DNA from: Ophiosphaerella korrae
Taxonomy: Eukaryota > Ascomycota > Dothideomycetes > Pleosporales > Phaeosphaeriaceae
Direction of reading: 5' to 3'
Assembly (NCBI GenBank): GCA_028456385.1
Contig: JALNQF010000030.1
Span: forward strand, 124,001 to 188,000
Length of the DNA: 64,000 nt
Positions within the stretch are counted from its first letter, which is position 1, and the number at the start of each line of letters is the position of its first letter. A program made the position numbers and the translations under genes. Below the pieces are notes generated by a model. The model did not search any database, was not told where the DNA came from, and worked only from the letters and a program-made list of their open reading frames with translations. Below are positions 52,788 to 64,000 of the stretch, in pieces.

Positions 52788-55569
52788 ATGGGGCTGTCAG
52801 TGCAAGAAATACAACTCCTATGAAGATAGACGCTATTATCTATAATGAATCGTCTCCGCTTGTAGATGGTTTCTAGCAATATGCTACCTGCTCGATCGTA
52901 TAATCTCAAATTACTAGGGACACTGTGTTGTGAAAAGTTGTTGATATAGTTATTGATATGTGAGTCTCTCTGTGTTTATCGTTATCCAACCTTGGATCGT
53001 TCAATATGTCCCAAGAGAGATGTTTGTCAATTGATACAGCGATTGGCACTCATGAAGTCAATCTTGCGAAACGGAATCCCTCAGATCAATAGTCAGAATA
53101 TTCACAAGGACAATGAAAAGCCAGCGTTGTATTTCGAAGTCGGAGTTGTGTACTTGATCGAAAGCAATCAAGTCAATCGCAAAGTGACGGAGAAAACAGG
53201 ATGAAAGCCTACCTCTCACTATCCAGTCATCCCCTTCTCATCCTGCAAGACCCTCTCGCCACAACCGGCACGCATTGACAATCAACACCCCCTATTTCAT
53301 CACCACAGTACAAAAGGGGAACAAATAGGCTCAGCACCAAGTAATACCGTAACACACAACAAGTAAAACGATAAACTTCTCCCCTCATCTAATTCCTACA
53401 AACCCCCGATGTCCGTGCCCAGCGCAATACCCTTCCGACCCTGCCTCATTACCAAGGCGCCGGTTATTACGCCCTTACAACGACATATGGTCATGGGCAC
53501 TTGCGAGATCCACAAGATTACTCATCTAAATGATGTTAGGATTGGGAGTATCGTGTGGACCACGCTGCATGGTACCGTGACGGGTCTGGAAGGTGGAAAG
53601 TTGTTTTTGCTTCGTCAGATCGGAGGGCTAGATGCGTGTATGATGCGCTGCGTGAGATCATCGCGACGCTGGGGGTGGGAAGTGCTAATATGGAGGGCGG
53701 TGCTTGGGTGTCGTGCTAGAATTAGATGTGGGCGTGCTATGGAAAGGTTATAGGGATTGTGCTGGGGGTGGATGGCGCTGCGCTGTAGGGTAATTGGTTG
53801 TTTCTTGTAGGGGTAAGGACAGTGGAATACACTTGATGACTCGTCTTGTCTTGGTAGTTGGTCGTCAATTCGGTAGTGCTAGTGTTCGCCGTCTGCATAG
53901 CAAGCGGACTTTCTAGGTAGGAATTTTCGTTCATCGACAAACGGAACAGTTCCAATGGTTTCCTTTGCGGAAAGTGCTAGATTTGTTGCTTGAGAATTTC
54001 CAGCAGCAATATCGCAGAAGTCGTCAACCTAATACGCGAGTTTGGAGATTCTAAGGAGGTTCGTGTAGTGGAAGCGAACATGAACTCCTGACGAAACCTG
54101 TGCGACTTTGTCGAATCTCAAGTTTAGTGCCCAGAACTGCCGGAATTTCGTACCTGAACCCCGATCTGATGTCAGTCCTAATGCATTGGTGTTGTGAATC
54201 CCCCTGTAATCACGTTTGCTAACCGCAAGGGAAGTCCAACTTCGCCGAGCTACACAAGTTACTTCCGATGAAACCGCCCCACGGCCCCGCCACTTGGTAG
54301 GCGCCCATCGCCATGGATATAGTGCGGTAGACGTACTGAGGTGGTGTATTGGCACCGCCTATTCTTGTACGAGTCTGATAGTGGAGATTTTGTTTCGAGG
54401 CACGTTCGACCCAACAATGTTGTAATGCCTCGGATGATCGACATGAAACGAAGACAACGCCACAACTGGGGTCGACCTGATTGTGAGCTGAAGTTTTTTT
54501 TTTTTTGTATACTCGTATTACGATGACCTTGCGCATGAGATATTCCTTTTCATCCATACATAAAAAATATAGGCTGCGTTTCGCCAAATAACCCCGATAT
54601 CGTGTCAAACAATGCTGCATGCTTTTCTATCCGGCCGCTTACAATCAGTGGAGGGAGATCTCAACTACAGCTTTCGATAGAATAGCGCTAGAAGTTTGCG
54701 CATGCGTTGGCGTACCGCTTCCTTGGTCAACACGAATGTGAACCTCCGATGGGATGGAGGCTCCTCGGGGATAGACGCTAATCTTCGGTGAATTGACCAC
54801 CGAACGTCGCGTGCACTTTTTAAGTGGGCACATCGGGCAATATCGAACGCAGAGCGGTTGATTCCGAGCGAAATTCTGGACATGGAGGATTGGGAATACC
54901 ATGAACAAAAGGACTAGAATCCACCAATCGACCAAATGGAGCGCTTGGCTCCAATCTAAGCAATGCAACATGACTACGTCCATTGCCATTTGTGATGCGG
55001 GAAGGTAGAATATTCCTTGAAGCGCATCATCTGCACTATGGCTCTTTCATCGCTTATCGAAGCGCGACGAATAGTAAAAATTAAAAGCGGGCTGTGGTTG
55101 TCGTCTGTAGATTAACCAAAGAACGATATATGAAACACCTGACTGCTAATCTGGTTAGTTAGACGCTCCCCGGATCTTGGCGCTCACACAACCTTCAGAA
55201 GCATGGTCTTGGCGGCCGCTTGGAGCAGTTTCGACGTTTGGTTGGGGATCCATCCAAGTCCTCTCTAATATGGCAAAGTAGTGCCAAGCATTGCTTCACA
55301 GACGTGGGTAGGAAATAATGGAAGGGTTACCGGCATATCGCGCGCGGGGAGGGCTACCCTAGGCAAATGAATCAGCGAGGAATAGAGCGGAACCTCACAG
55401 GATGATAGGAATCATCCCCCGATAATAAAAATGTGGGCATAGAGATTCCGAGGAGGGTGGTTGTATAAGAACACCAACGAGCGCCTTCCCAAAACATCAT
55501 CCAGTGCCAGACACTCCAGTCCATTCATTCACTTCACTTCTTTCTGCCTTTGCTTCGATTCGATTCACT
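52788..55569. other. Gene-poor 2.8 kb region
   Basis: Only scattered short frames. A 114-codon plus-strand frame at 53409-53753 and a minus-strand frame at 54620-54219 have no recognised features and may be remnants or chance. A run of about 13 T lies near 54492-54506. The last 110 bases are the leader and core promoter of the AA9 gene. Confidence 0.4.
55464..55469 (+). promoter_or_regulatory. TATA-like element ahead of the AA9 gene
   Basis: TATAAG lies 101 bases before the AA9 ATG at 55570, followed by a C/T-rich leader. This spacing suits a regulated fungal promoter; the call rests on position and sequence only. Confidence 0.4.
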
Positions 55570-56274
55570 ATGGTCAAAGCCGCTGCTCTTCTTGCACTGC
55601 TTGCGCCCCTGGGTGCTAACGCACATTACATCTTCAACATTCTGATTGTCAACGGCGCTACCATCGGTGGCGAATACGGCTATACCCGTAAGAACAGCAA
55701 CTCATACAACCCGTCCTTCCCTTCAGAGTTGATGAATAGCAACGACCTTCGCTGCAACAAGGGCGCCACTGCAGGCAACACAGCTACCTACACTGTCAAG
55801 GCTGGTGACAAGATCGGTTTCAAGATCTTCAACAGGGAGACGGTTGAGCACCCTGGCCCAGGATTCATCTACATTTCCAAGGCGCCTGGTTCCGTCAAAA
55901 CATACGATGGAAGTGGTGACTGGGTCAAGGTCGCGGAGAGCGGCCTGAAGAACCCCAGCCAGCCCGGTGTCGACACGGCTTGGGACAGCTGGCAGAAGGA
56001 TAGGCTCGAGTGGGACATCCAGAAGAACATCCCTGCTGGGGAGTACCTTGTGCGTGTTGAGCACATTGGCCTTCACGAGGGTCACGTCGGCAAGGCGCAA
56101 TTCTACATCGAGTGCTTCCAGCTCAAGATCGAGAGCAGCGGTACCGGAAAGCCAGGCCCAACTGTCAAGATTCCCGGTCTCTACAAGGCATCTGACCCCG
56201 GAATTGCCTTCAACAAGTGGAACAACCCCAAGAGCTACACCATGCCCGGCCCGGCTGTCTGGAATGGAAACTAA
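55570..56274 (+). CDS. AA9 lytic polysaccharide monooxygenase
   Basis: An intact single-exon protein of 234 residues from the ATG at 55570; the frame is open further upstream, but the signal peptide (MVKAAALLALLAPLGANA) begins here. Cleavage after ANA leaves His19 as residue 1 of the mature protein (HYIFNILIVNG), the start of the copper histidine brace. The second copper His is in VEHPGPGFIYISKAPG (His94) and the axial Tyr in KAQFYIECFQLKI (Tyr179). The C-terminus ends in PGPAVWNG, normal for AA9. No cellulose-binding module is attached. The enzyme cleaves cellulose or related beta-glucans oxidatively using copper and H2O2 or O2, outside the cell. The usual C in the QFYxxCxQ stretch is kept. 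Confidence 0.95.
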   Translation: MVKAAALLALLAPLGANAHYIFNILIVNGATIGGEYGYTRKNSNSYNPSFPSELMNSNDLRCNKGATAGNTATYTVKAGDKIGFKIFNRETVEHPGPGFIYISKAPGSVKTYDGSGDWVKVAESGLKNPSQPGVDTAWDSWQKDRLEWDIQKNIPAGEYLVRVEHIGLHEGHVGKAQFYIECFQLKIESSGTGKPGPTVKIPGLYKASDPGIAFNKWNNPKSYTMPGPAVWNGN

Positions 56275-56886
56275 ACGATTCGGTCGGGAGGGCGACAAGA
56301 TTGATGGAGATGAGATGGGATGAGTGGCTGGAACGGTCGATTTTCGGATGTGCCTGCTTGCTGGCAAACACCATATTTGCTTCTTAGTATCTATTCCTCA
56401 ATATAAACTTTCATTGGCGTGGTCCAAGATAAGATGTGCGTTTGCAGCGCCCAGCTGGATATGTGAGGCACGTGATGCAGACGGTCTGCATCGGGAGATG
56501 CAGGCGGCTCGAAGCGATATTGAATGCAGCGCCATGTCCCGATTGGGATGGCGACGAGACATGTGTGTGACGTGGTGATGGGGTTGTGGTGTCTTTGCGA
56601 TAAGGCTGAGGGCCGTGCGGGCTGCTGGGGAAACGACGACGGACTCGGTAAACACAGGACCAGGTTTAGACGTCGCGCCGAGGATGCCCTGCCTAGTCCT
56701 CCCATACTCCATAACGCTCCCCACGCTATACATTGGCTGCCCTCTGATCCTTTGTGAGCCATTGCTTCTGTTGCCTGCATCCCTTGCACTCGCTGCGTTA
56801 TTGTTCCTATTGCATATCAATTATTGCACGCCCGCTTCATGAATTGCATCTCATCGCGGCGGCATCAATAGCTTCGTTCGGCCGGC
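56275..56886. other. Intergenic region upstream of the Cyk3-like gene
   Basis: About 610 bases with overlapping frames on both strands that look like shadows. The last 200 bases are probably the leader of the Cyk3-like gene. Confidence 0.45.
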
Positions 56887-58991
56887 ATGGCAGTAGGGCA
56901 GGCACTTCCTACGCGGTTTCCGTGCTGGTGCAAAGCCGTGTATTCATGGGGAGGCGAGGTGAGTTGGGATAGGGGCTGCTTTGTGCCGATTTCAAGCTGA
57001 CCGCTCTTTGCAGACCAAACGCGATCTCGGATTCATAGAAGGCGACCTCATTGAGGTCATCAACGCCGGCGATGGCTCTTGGTGGATGGGGCGGCTGAAG
57101 CGTGACAGGCGGATGGTCGGCCTGTTCCCATCCAACTTTGTCGAGCTCCTCAGCGAAGACTACCAGCCATGGAGCCGCAACGCAAGCCCAATGGGCGGTG
57201 TGGGTTCTGCCATCTCGAGACAGAACAGTGCACAAGAGCAGGCCAAGCCAGCGCCACAGAAGTCCAAGAGCGTGTTTAGGAAGCCCTTTACTGCATACGC
57301 AGCCGCAGGAGCCCCGAATCCCGCTGCGGCGGCACGAGAAAGGCTGAAGGCTGGTGGGCTGTCCTCGCCTAATGGCAGCGTCAAGACGAAGACACCCTTC
57401 TCCTCGATGAAGCGGTCGTCAACAGAGAGCCGCGAGACCCCATCACCAGCCCCGGCAGCAAGAGCACCGTCGAACCTACGCGCTGTATCACCTCGACCAC
57501 CCATAAATCGGCCGCCCATCTCTCGCGCCGTATCGCCCGTTCCGTCAAGACACGGTTCTCGCATCCGCGCACACTCGCCTGCACCACCTACGCAACACCA
57601 GCAGCATACTCGTGCCGTCTCTCCAGCACCTCCTGTCCAACAGTATAATCACCATCGCGCGGTGTCGCCTGGGCCCCCTACCCACCACTATCGTGAACAG
57701 TACCGAGCAACCTCACCTGCACCCCCACCAAACCACTATGACCAATACAGCGCGCCTTCGCCAGCGCCTCCACCAAATCGCTATAGCCAGTATAGGGCGC
57801 CTTCGCCTGCACCTCCTACAAACCACTATGATCGGTACAGAGCAGCCTCGCCAGCACCACCAACGCATTACCAAGAACACTACCGGGCGGTTTCGCCAGC
57901 GCCCCCAACTAATTATGAGCAGTATTCACGAGCCATATCGCCTGCCCCCTCATTCCAGCAGCACTCCAGAGCTGCCTCACCCGCTCCATCGTTCCAGTAT
58001 CGTGCATACGATCGAGGACCGTCGCCATCCCCATATCAACAACAACTGGATAACAGTCGCAGTCCCTCGCCTGCACCCTACCAGTATCAGCCTGAAGAAG
58101 TCATCGATTCCCCTCCACCACCACCGCCGCCGCCACATCGCGTCCCCTACAATCCGAGCAGGGCACCGTCTCCAGCTCCTCCACACAATAATGGCTATCA
58201 TACACCTGCGCCGCCTTCGCCTGATCCGAGAGCACATTCAAAGGGCAACTTTACTCCTTCGCCGCTTACCACCGCCATGAACGATGTTATGTCATCTTTG
58301 CAAGATATGACCATGTCAAGAAGTGCCAACTCGCCAGATGAGCCCGCAACGCCATCGCAGCCATGGTCACCAGAGGCTTTCGACCAAGTCTATCAAGCTT
58401 CGGCAAGGAAGGCTCGGGCTCAGTCCGCAGTGGAGATTGTTGGACAGGATGATGGAGATTTGGATGATGAAGGCATTCCAAATGTTGACAACTATGTAAA
58501 ACGTATGGAAAGCCGCCTGCGGCGAATGCAACAGCAAGAGAAGGGAAAGCTTGATGAACTTTCATTGACAGGGGACAACAACGCACCACCTCCAGTTCCT
58601 CTAAAGAATTGGCTGTGTCAGGGAGCAGGACCGTTACAGGACGAGTCTGAGGTGGAACGAAAGAACTCAAAACTGCTTCGTCATCGAAAATCGGCATACG
58701 ATGTTGGGCGCAATGCACTGGGTCGAACGTTTACCAGCAAGACTAACTCGACTGCAACAACCGCTAGCACACATCATACTCTTATGTCTGGGCATTCTGC
58801 TACGAATATGAGTGCTACTAGTGCTGGAAGTTACTATCGTAAAAAGGTCAGCAAGGATATGAGGCCCAAGAATGTACTTGAGACAGGAGGCAGAGGGTTC
58901 GGTTTTGATGATGGGCGCCCAGAAACTCCTTTCACTGGCGTTACATACCACTCAAGTCACGCTTCCCAATCTCAACCAGCGTCCAGCCACC

Positions 58992-59025
<34 letters not shown>

Positions 59026-61040
59026 TGAAACCAGTACACCCATTACCGAGGGCTCAGATCCTCTTGGTGGTCTTACCCAGCCAAAGCAGAAGCGCAGCGG
59101 CTTCTTCCGAAAGATGATCGATACAGCAAAGACACAGGCAGCTAATGCTCGTAGCACAATAGCCACTGGGACCATCAGTAGGCCTGGATCTCGAGCAGCC
59201 AGTCGTGGAGCAAATCGTGCGGCCAGTCGTGCAGCAAGCCGAATGGACAATAACGGCCCAACTACGATAGACGGAAGGTCAACCGCCCAATCATCAAATG
59301 CCGCAAGAGAGATGGGCCTGGGCTCTATCGATTGGGTACAAACCCGTCGTGATGTGAATCGATCCAATTCTCTGAGCAAGAATGAGCGAACAGAGCGAGC
59401 AGATCGATGTCAGATGATGGACTTCCCTGTCCTCAATCCTATTGACATTCTATATGAATCCGCGGAAGGTGATGAAGGATTAGACGGACTTCCGATCGCG
59501 GAACCCACGGACTTCCAGGCAACTAGTCTTGCACATGTAGACAAGAGCGCTCGTTTCATCAACAGTATTCCACTAGGAACCGCACCTGCAGGACTTGCAC
59601 AAGGTTTCGTCTGTCGGCCCTATAGAAACGATATCCAACGCTTGAGAGCAATTTTTACCTGGGTTAGCGAGCGTTTGGCTTGGGAAGATGACTTCGAAGG
59701 AGATATGGACACCCGTCATGTGCTTCAGAGCAAACGGGGATGTTCACAAGAGATTGCGATGGTAGTTGCAGAGATGTGCGCTTCTGTTGGAATCCATGCT
59801 GAGGTAATTCGGGGTTATTTAAAGACTCCTGGTGAGCCCCTGGATCTAGACAGCATTGCCCGTCCAAACCACTTTTGGAACGCTGTAATTGTTGAAGGCG
59901 AATGGCGGATGATGGATTGCTCGCTAGCCGGACCTACGAACCCTAAGCGCTCACACTTTTCAAATGCTGGCTCGAGTGTAGCTGAGACCTGGTACTTCCT
60001 TGCTCGTCCAATGGAGATGTGCTACTCTCACGTATCACTACTTCCAGAACAACAGCACATTTGCCCACCACAGCCGCATGATGTTCTCATGGCACTACCA
60101 TGTGTAACACCAACATACTTCAAACACAGCCTGCATATGGTCGACTTTAATACAAGCTTACTGTGTCTGGATAATCTCGAGATGGCTCACATTTACATCA
60201 ATGTTCCAGAAGACGTGGAATGTGTGGCTGAGGTTGAGGCGCGCGCGTTTTCGCAAGATATGGATGGCGATTTCTTCGAAAGTGGTGAGTTTGTAAAGAA
60301 ACCAGCCCTTGCACAAGCAGAATGGTATGGAGGCCAGAAAAGGTACACCGTGAAGGCGCTTTTGCCAGGTGATGAAGGTCATGGTGTGCTCAAAATTTAT
60401 GCTGGGCCACGAGGTCTTATGGTACGTTCCCAATTCCCCTGCTTAATTCCGTGACTAACGATTTCAGCATTCAAACAAGCTGAACCCTCACACCTTGGCT
60501 CTTGGTCTACCCATAACGCATTCTGGCAGCAATCCGCCCTACTCGTTTCTGACACTACATCCAACCCCGCACGCGCAAAGGCATGATCTTTACGTTGCTC
60601 AGCCTCAGTGCACCAACATAGCGCTCAACAACACATTCGTGTTCTCCATCCGTCAACACCCCTCGTCTCTCAATCGTTCGCCCGAGCCAAGCCCAGCCAT
60701 CCAAGGTCGTGCCTCTCCCAATCCATTTGCACGCCCTGCCTCAGCTATGAGCATGATGAGCATCTCTGCTAGTGGGTCAAACTACACAAATCCATCACAA
60801 GCCTCGTCCAGCTCCTCAGGCAGCGCCAACATGAAGCCCGCTAAGCTAGCCATCCAGACACCATCAGGAAAAATCATCCGGCTCACCAGAAAGAGCGAGC
60901 ACATAGCTAGTACGAGCGAGGCTAACGGTAGCTCCTGGGAAACAGCAATCAAAATTGGAGAAAAGGGCACATGGCGTGGCTTGGTGCTTGCGGATCGCAG
61001 TGCGAGGTGGTGTGTGTTTGCACAATGGGAATGTGCTTAG
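56887..61040 (+). CDS. CYK3: Cyk3-like cytokinesis protein (SH3 plus transglutaminase-like)
   Basis: Three exons, 56887-56958, 57014-60421 and 60468-61040 (introns of 55 and 46 bases; donors GTGAGT and GTACGT). The product is 1350 residues. An SH3 domain is split by intron 1: LPTRFPCWCKAVYSWGGE, then GFIEGDLIEVINAGDGSWWM and MVGLFPSNFVELL. A long Pro-rich region with tandem RAxSPAPP repeats follows, then a coiled segment and an 11-Gln run. The C-terminal third has the transglutaminase-like core: RGCSQEIAMVVAEMCASVG, PNHFWNAVIVEGEWRMMD (His and Asp positions). In yeast, Cyk3 helps link the actomyosin ring to septum formation and its transglutaminase fold is thought non-catalytic. The gene ends with TAG at the expected place. 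Confidence 0.9.
57565..58079 (+). repeat. Pro-rich tandem repeats, unit about 15 residues, in the Cyk3-like gene
   Basis: About ten copies of a RA(V/T/A/P)SPAPPxxxYxxY unit in a row, for example RATSPAPPPNHYDQY and RAPSPAPPTNHYDRY, with shorter, diverged units at the end. The unit is mostly 45 bases and carries an SP site, so each copy is a possible proline-directed kinase and SH3 target. Confidence 0.85.
58991..59023 (+). repeat. (CAA)11 microsatellite coding for polyglutamine
   Basis: Eleven uninterrupted CAA codons give an 11-Gln run between SSH and HETS in the Cyk3-like protein. Pure trinucleotide runs of this kind often vary in length between strains. Confidence 0.95.
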
Positions 61041-61789
61041 AACTAAAGCCAGGATCTTGTTGTTCTGTTCGATGTACGAGTATTGATTATTGTTTTGTAA
61101 TGATGGGCGGGTATGCATGTTTGGTGTTTGGGGTGGGTGCATCACAGGGCGTTTGTAGGCTTTTTGATATGAATGAATGAGTTGAGATCATTGGTATATA
61201 CTGTAATTTATACATGTGATGTATTTGAGGTAAGAGGTAGGTGCATTGTAGCGGGTGATGGAAGAGTTGGTGTTGATTGGCACTCCTGAATATTTACATA
61301 TATCTAAAAAGATGGCTGGGTGTAGGTACATGCACAACGTGTTTCGTATGAAATGAAAGAGAATCCATCTAATTAATAGCAGGGTCTTGCATATACTTCT
61401 TACTCTATGTCGCATTGTAGAACATTCTATTAAACTCTTCTAGCTGTCAATTTCATGCGAAGATGCTATCTCAAAGCCGTTCTCAAACTACCGGAACCAC
61501 ACCCATTCTCCACTCGCCAACCTCACCAACCCTACACAACAAACGTCTCCGAAGCCACCTGCGGGATACAAACGATCCTCACCGAGCGATACCCAGCCAG
61601 CGAATGACACCCCAGCGTACTATTCCATGCACCCTCATCATCCCGACAGTACGAGTCTGTAAACTTCTGAACTGCATCCCCACCCACATCAGCAAATGCC
61701 ATCTACACGAGGAGCAAGGCCCTTACAGCCATAGCCTGGGGGGTAATTGGCTCTTGGTTGATTGAAATAGTGGCCGTTTACTACGCGGG

Positions 61790-62095
61790 TGAGAACACCA
61801 AAACGCCGTCATAAATACTTCTTTTTCTACCAACTTAATAAAATAAAGCTCTTTTTACCTATAAGTTTAATAGAGTACTCTTTGTACAGTAGAGAAGAGA
61901 TGTACTTGGTTTTATTAATTAATTCTAAGTATTACGCTGTATAATAGGAAAAGAAATAGAATCTAGTTCCCTTCTTCAAGAATATTGTAGGCTAGAAGAG
62001 AGGCATTTTTTCTTCTTTTTTTTGGGGTAATATTAAATTTAGGATAAATAATTATTAGATTACTCACCTTTTTTTTTTTTTTTTTTAACAGAAAA
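61790..62095. repeat. AT-rich island, possible transposon edge
   Basis: About 300 bases of strongly AT-rich sequence between normal-GC flanks, with TTAATTAATT-type words and a run of about 18 T ending near 62087. Directly after it an ATG at 62097 opens a 25-codon frame (MPSKRCRSQEEDWELPARAN) to a TAA at 62172-62174. An AT-rich leader before a short basic/acidic frame is seen at the ends of some fungal transposons, but no transposase domain or terminal repeat was found. Confidence 0.3.
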
Positions 62096-63211
62096 GATGC
62101 CTTCTAAGAGGTGTAGGAGTCAAGAGGAGGATTGGGAGCTGCCTGCGCGGGCAAACCGCCACTATTTTAGTTAACCGAGAGTTGGTAACGTTGAACCCGT
62201 TATCATGGTCTGTCTCATCGTTCACCAACTGGCGGCAGTGGCCATTGCGGTAGCGCCCAGGCGACGAGCCCCTCTGAGTCGCAGTCCTCGCTCAGAAACC
62301 AGGATACAGCGAACTTTTTGCGCGAGGGCTGGGGCGAGGAAGGAGGTGGTGAGGGCGAGGGAGTTGTAAAGGAGCATTTTGAGAAACGGGGTTAGGGTTT
62401 GAGGACTTTATTGATGTGTTTGGGAGATAGCAGGCAATCTGGTTAGATCGCGTGGATCCAAAATGGGTGAAAGCGGGACCATTATTTTTTTTATATTGGT
62501 GGGTGTATGTACATGGATCACACTGGGGGGTCAGATGCCTACTCCTATGACATCGGCCAAGTTGTTTGGGGGTTGGGACGAATGTTATAAGATGGCGGTT
62601 TTGTGCGTAAGTTTTGATGCCTTACATATTACACGAGCTCACCAGACTTGCTGGCTAGCGTTGCTGAGTAAGTGCGCTGCGGAACGGACCTACCAAATCT
62701 CTTCATGAAACTTAATACGTGGGTTATCGTGCTATTTCGAGTGCTGTTGCTGGGATTTTTACCTTTTGCATTTTACTGTATTCCATATTGAAAGGAGCGG
62801 AACGGAATGGATGATGCGGGGCAGATGCTTTTTTTTTCGTTGCTCATTATTTGATTGAGGGTTGAGGAGCGAATGGAGATGTTTTAGTTGATTTTAAGGG
62901 CGAAGACATTAGTCACTGTTGTTTTACCGCGGCTCTCCATGTAGTGAGGTATTTGACAAGTACTTTTCTACATATATTTGAAGCCTGAAATTAAGGACGA
63001 CAAGAAAACTTTGACTTATTAAATGATTTTAAAACTACGATATGGACATAACACCCATGATGGTGGCAGTCATACACCCCAGCATTGAATAACTCAACAT
63101 ATCGGCGCCACTCGCGGTAGGGAACCTCGCGCCTTTATTGTTCAGTAAATCCTTTCCACTTTCAGGAATCGAGCTTGCTCCAACTGCGCGATCTGGTGTC
63201 ATGCAAAGAAC

Positions 63212-64000
63212 CTCGACATGAACGTTAGAGATCTAGCGACTGGATTCAAAGATCATTCCATTGGATCGATTGGGCCAGAAGGTGATAATGTCAATCAGCG
63301 GGAAGCGGAAGGCTTCAGGATAGTTCATGGGATCGGTGGCAATCAAGCCGTGTGTGCTAGAAACATTTCTGCCACCACACTAGAGCGACGGGTCGAGTCG
63401 GGTGATGATGCTGTTATTCAGGGCACCATTGGCGAAGATGGAAAGATCTTCTCTGAGGTCCATAGCTTTTACAACTTAGTTAGCAATTTGCTTAGAACCA
63501 ATGGGCATTGTAGTATTTACGGTTCGTTTTTGGCCGTCCTATACCGCTGCATGAAGATGGTAGTGTGTTATTTGTTTGCGAACAACTACCTGATCTCATG
63601 TGGAGTCCTGCTGCTTGACGTATATACCACTCCTTTAAATCTTTAACACACTTACTCCCGAGCATGGTCAAACAGTCACCGTTATCACCTAGACTCTTCT
63701 CGAGGATCGCTTTCGGTCATTGAAATCCTGAATGAGGAGTTGAGGCTTGGAGAGTTTGATGGTAGACGCCCATCTCCGTCACATTGGAGTCGACGGTGTC
63801 TAGCAGGAGTGTTTGAAGATAGTGTATTTGGTTAGCGCTCTGTGGGAAATTGCGATTGTCCTCTTGTACACCGACTGTGATTTCCCAGGTTTTCGAGGTG
63901 TCAATTTCGACGGCGAATATTGAGTCAGACATCTCATCGGAGGGCCGTGCTCCAGAGATTTTGAGAGCAGGGATTGTGCGTATTGACGTGCTGTTGAAAC
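63212..64000 (-). pseudogene. Coding-like remains, possibly a broken gene running in from the right
   Basis: On the minus strand, from the window edge, a frame reads SIRTIPALKISGARPSDEM and VEIDTSKTWEITVGVQEDN to a TGA at 63719-63717. Further along another stretch reads DLREDLSIFANGALNNSIIT and, after an in-frame TAG, HGLIATDPMNYPEAFRFP and IDIITFWPNRSNGMIFESS. A possible intron acceptor with a GCTAAC branch point lies between them. The style recalls kelch-type or large secreted fungal proteins but no domain is firm. A plus-strand frame of 142 codons at 63218-63646 overlaps and looks like the shadow. Confidence 0.3.

Larger units (their letters stand above)
61041..64000. other. Gene-poor right end with AT-rich island
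   Basis: About 3 kb. 61041-61780 holds the Cyk3 3' flank and short frames. An AT-rich island (61790-62095) is listed separately, as are possible coding remains at 63212-64000. The stretch 62180-63200 shows nothing I can support. Confidence 0.4.

Noticed and set aside
53409..53753. 114-codon plus-strand frame as a gene
   Set aside because: The N-terminal half looks mildly protein-like, but the second half is a Cys/Arg/Trp-rich run typical of chance translation, and there is no other support.
57612..58280. 222-codon plus-strand frame rich in His and Arg
   Set aside because: It is an alternate frame of the Pro-rich repeats of the Cyk3-like gene.
1..64000. Reassignment of TAG to an amino acid in this genome
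   Set aside because: TAG ends the glutamyl-tRNA synthetase and Cyk3-like genes exactly where the proteins should end, and several genes with internal TAG also carry frameshifts or other stops.
1..64000. CRISPR arrays, rRNA or phage-like modules
   Set aside because: No spaced direct repeats, no rRNA-like sequence and no phage-type genes were seen. The DNA is plainly eukaryotic with spliceosomal introns.

Overview
The window looks like nuclear DNA of a filamentous ascomycete, most likely a dothideomycete of the Pleosporales type. Protein-coding genes carry short introns (46-92 bp where I could place both ends) with GT(A/G)NGT-like donors and CTAAC-type branch points. The gene set is fungal: Cyk3-type cytokinesis protein, EF-hand NADPH oxidase of NoxC type, AA9 lytic polysaccharide monooxygenase, HET-domain remains, fungal-type kinases and a 2EXR/F-box-like protein. 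The order-level placement is inference from gene style, not a database match.

Layout. 1-3.2 kb: the 3' part of a Ser-rich protein, then a nuclear-type protein whose reading frame is broken near its start. 5.1-6.6 kb: an intact protein kinase. 7.1-7.8 kb: a broken Thr-rich secreted protein. 8.0-10.3 kb: an intact five-exon short-chain dehydrogenase and a GNAT acetyltransferase. 11.9-13.5 kb: a dead kinase with three in-frame stops. 14.0-17.5 kb: cytosolic glutamyl-tRNA synthetase and a 2EXR-like protein, divergent. 18.8-25.3 kb: a large acidic nuclear-type protein, CFD1 (cytosolic Fe-S assembly) and a heavily damaged repeat-bearing surface protein. 26.2-37.3 kb: the housekeeping core, with glucosidase II alpha, nucleoside diphosphate kinase, a Cdc13/POT1-like telomere protein, UBC7 and a sulfite-oxidase-type molybdoenzyme. 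37.6-43.2 kb: a membrane/coiled-coil protein and an esterase, each broken by one TAG, either side of an intact NoxC-like oxidase. 46.6-49.5 kb: a membrane sulfatase of LTA-synthase type. 50.7-52.8 kb: a decayed HET-domain gene. 55.6-61.0 kb: an AA9 LPMO and a Cyk3-like protein. 61-64 kb: no firm gene; it holds an AT-rich island and some coding-like remains.

How it fits together. Several genes serve the secretory and ER system (glucosidase II alpha in N-glycan trimming; UBC7 in ER-associated degradation) or basic metabolism (GUS1, CFD1, NDK). They sit in tightly packed divergent pairs that probably share promoters: glucosidase II/NDK and Cdc13-like/UBC7. Between these packed blocks are gene-poor stretches where fast-evolving families (kinases, HET, surface proteins, esterases) are decaying. 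I found no operon-like or phage-like system and no convincing new multi-gene system. The most unusual pattern is the recurrence of lesions, mostly TAG stops, in otherwise well-preserved reading frames. TAG is still a normal terminal stop here: it ends GUS1 and the Cyk3-like gene at the expected places.
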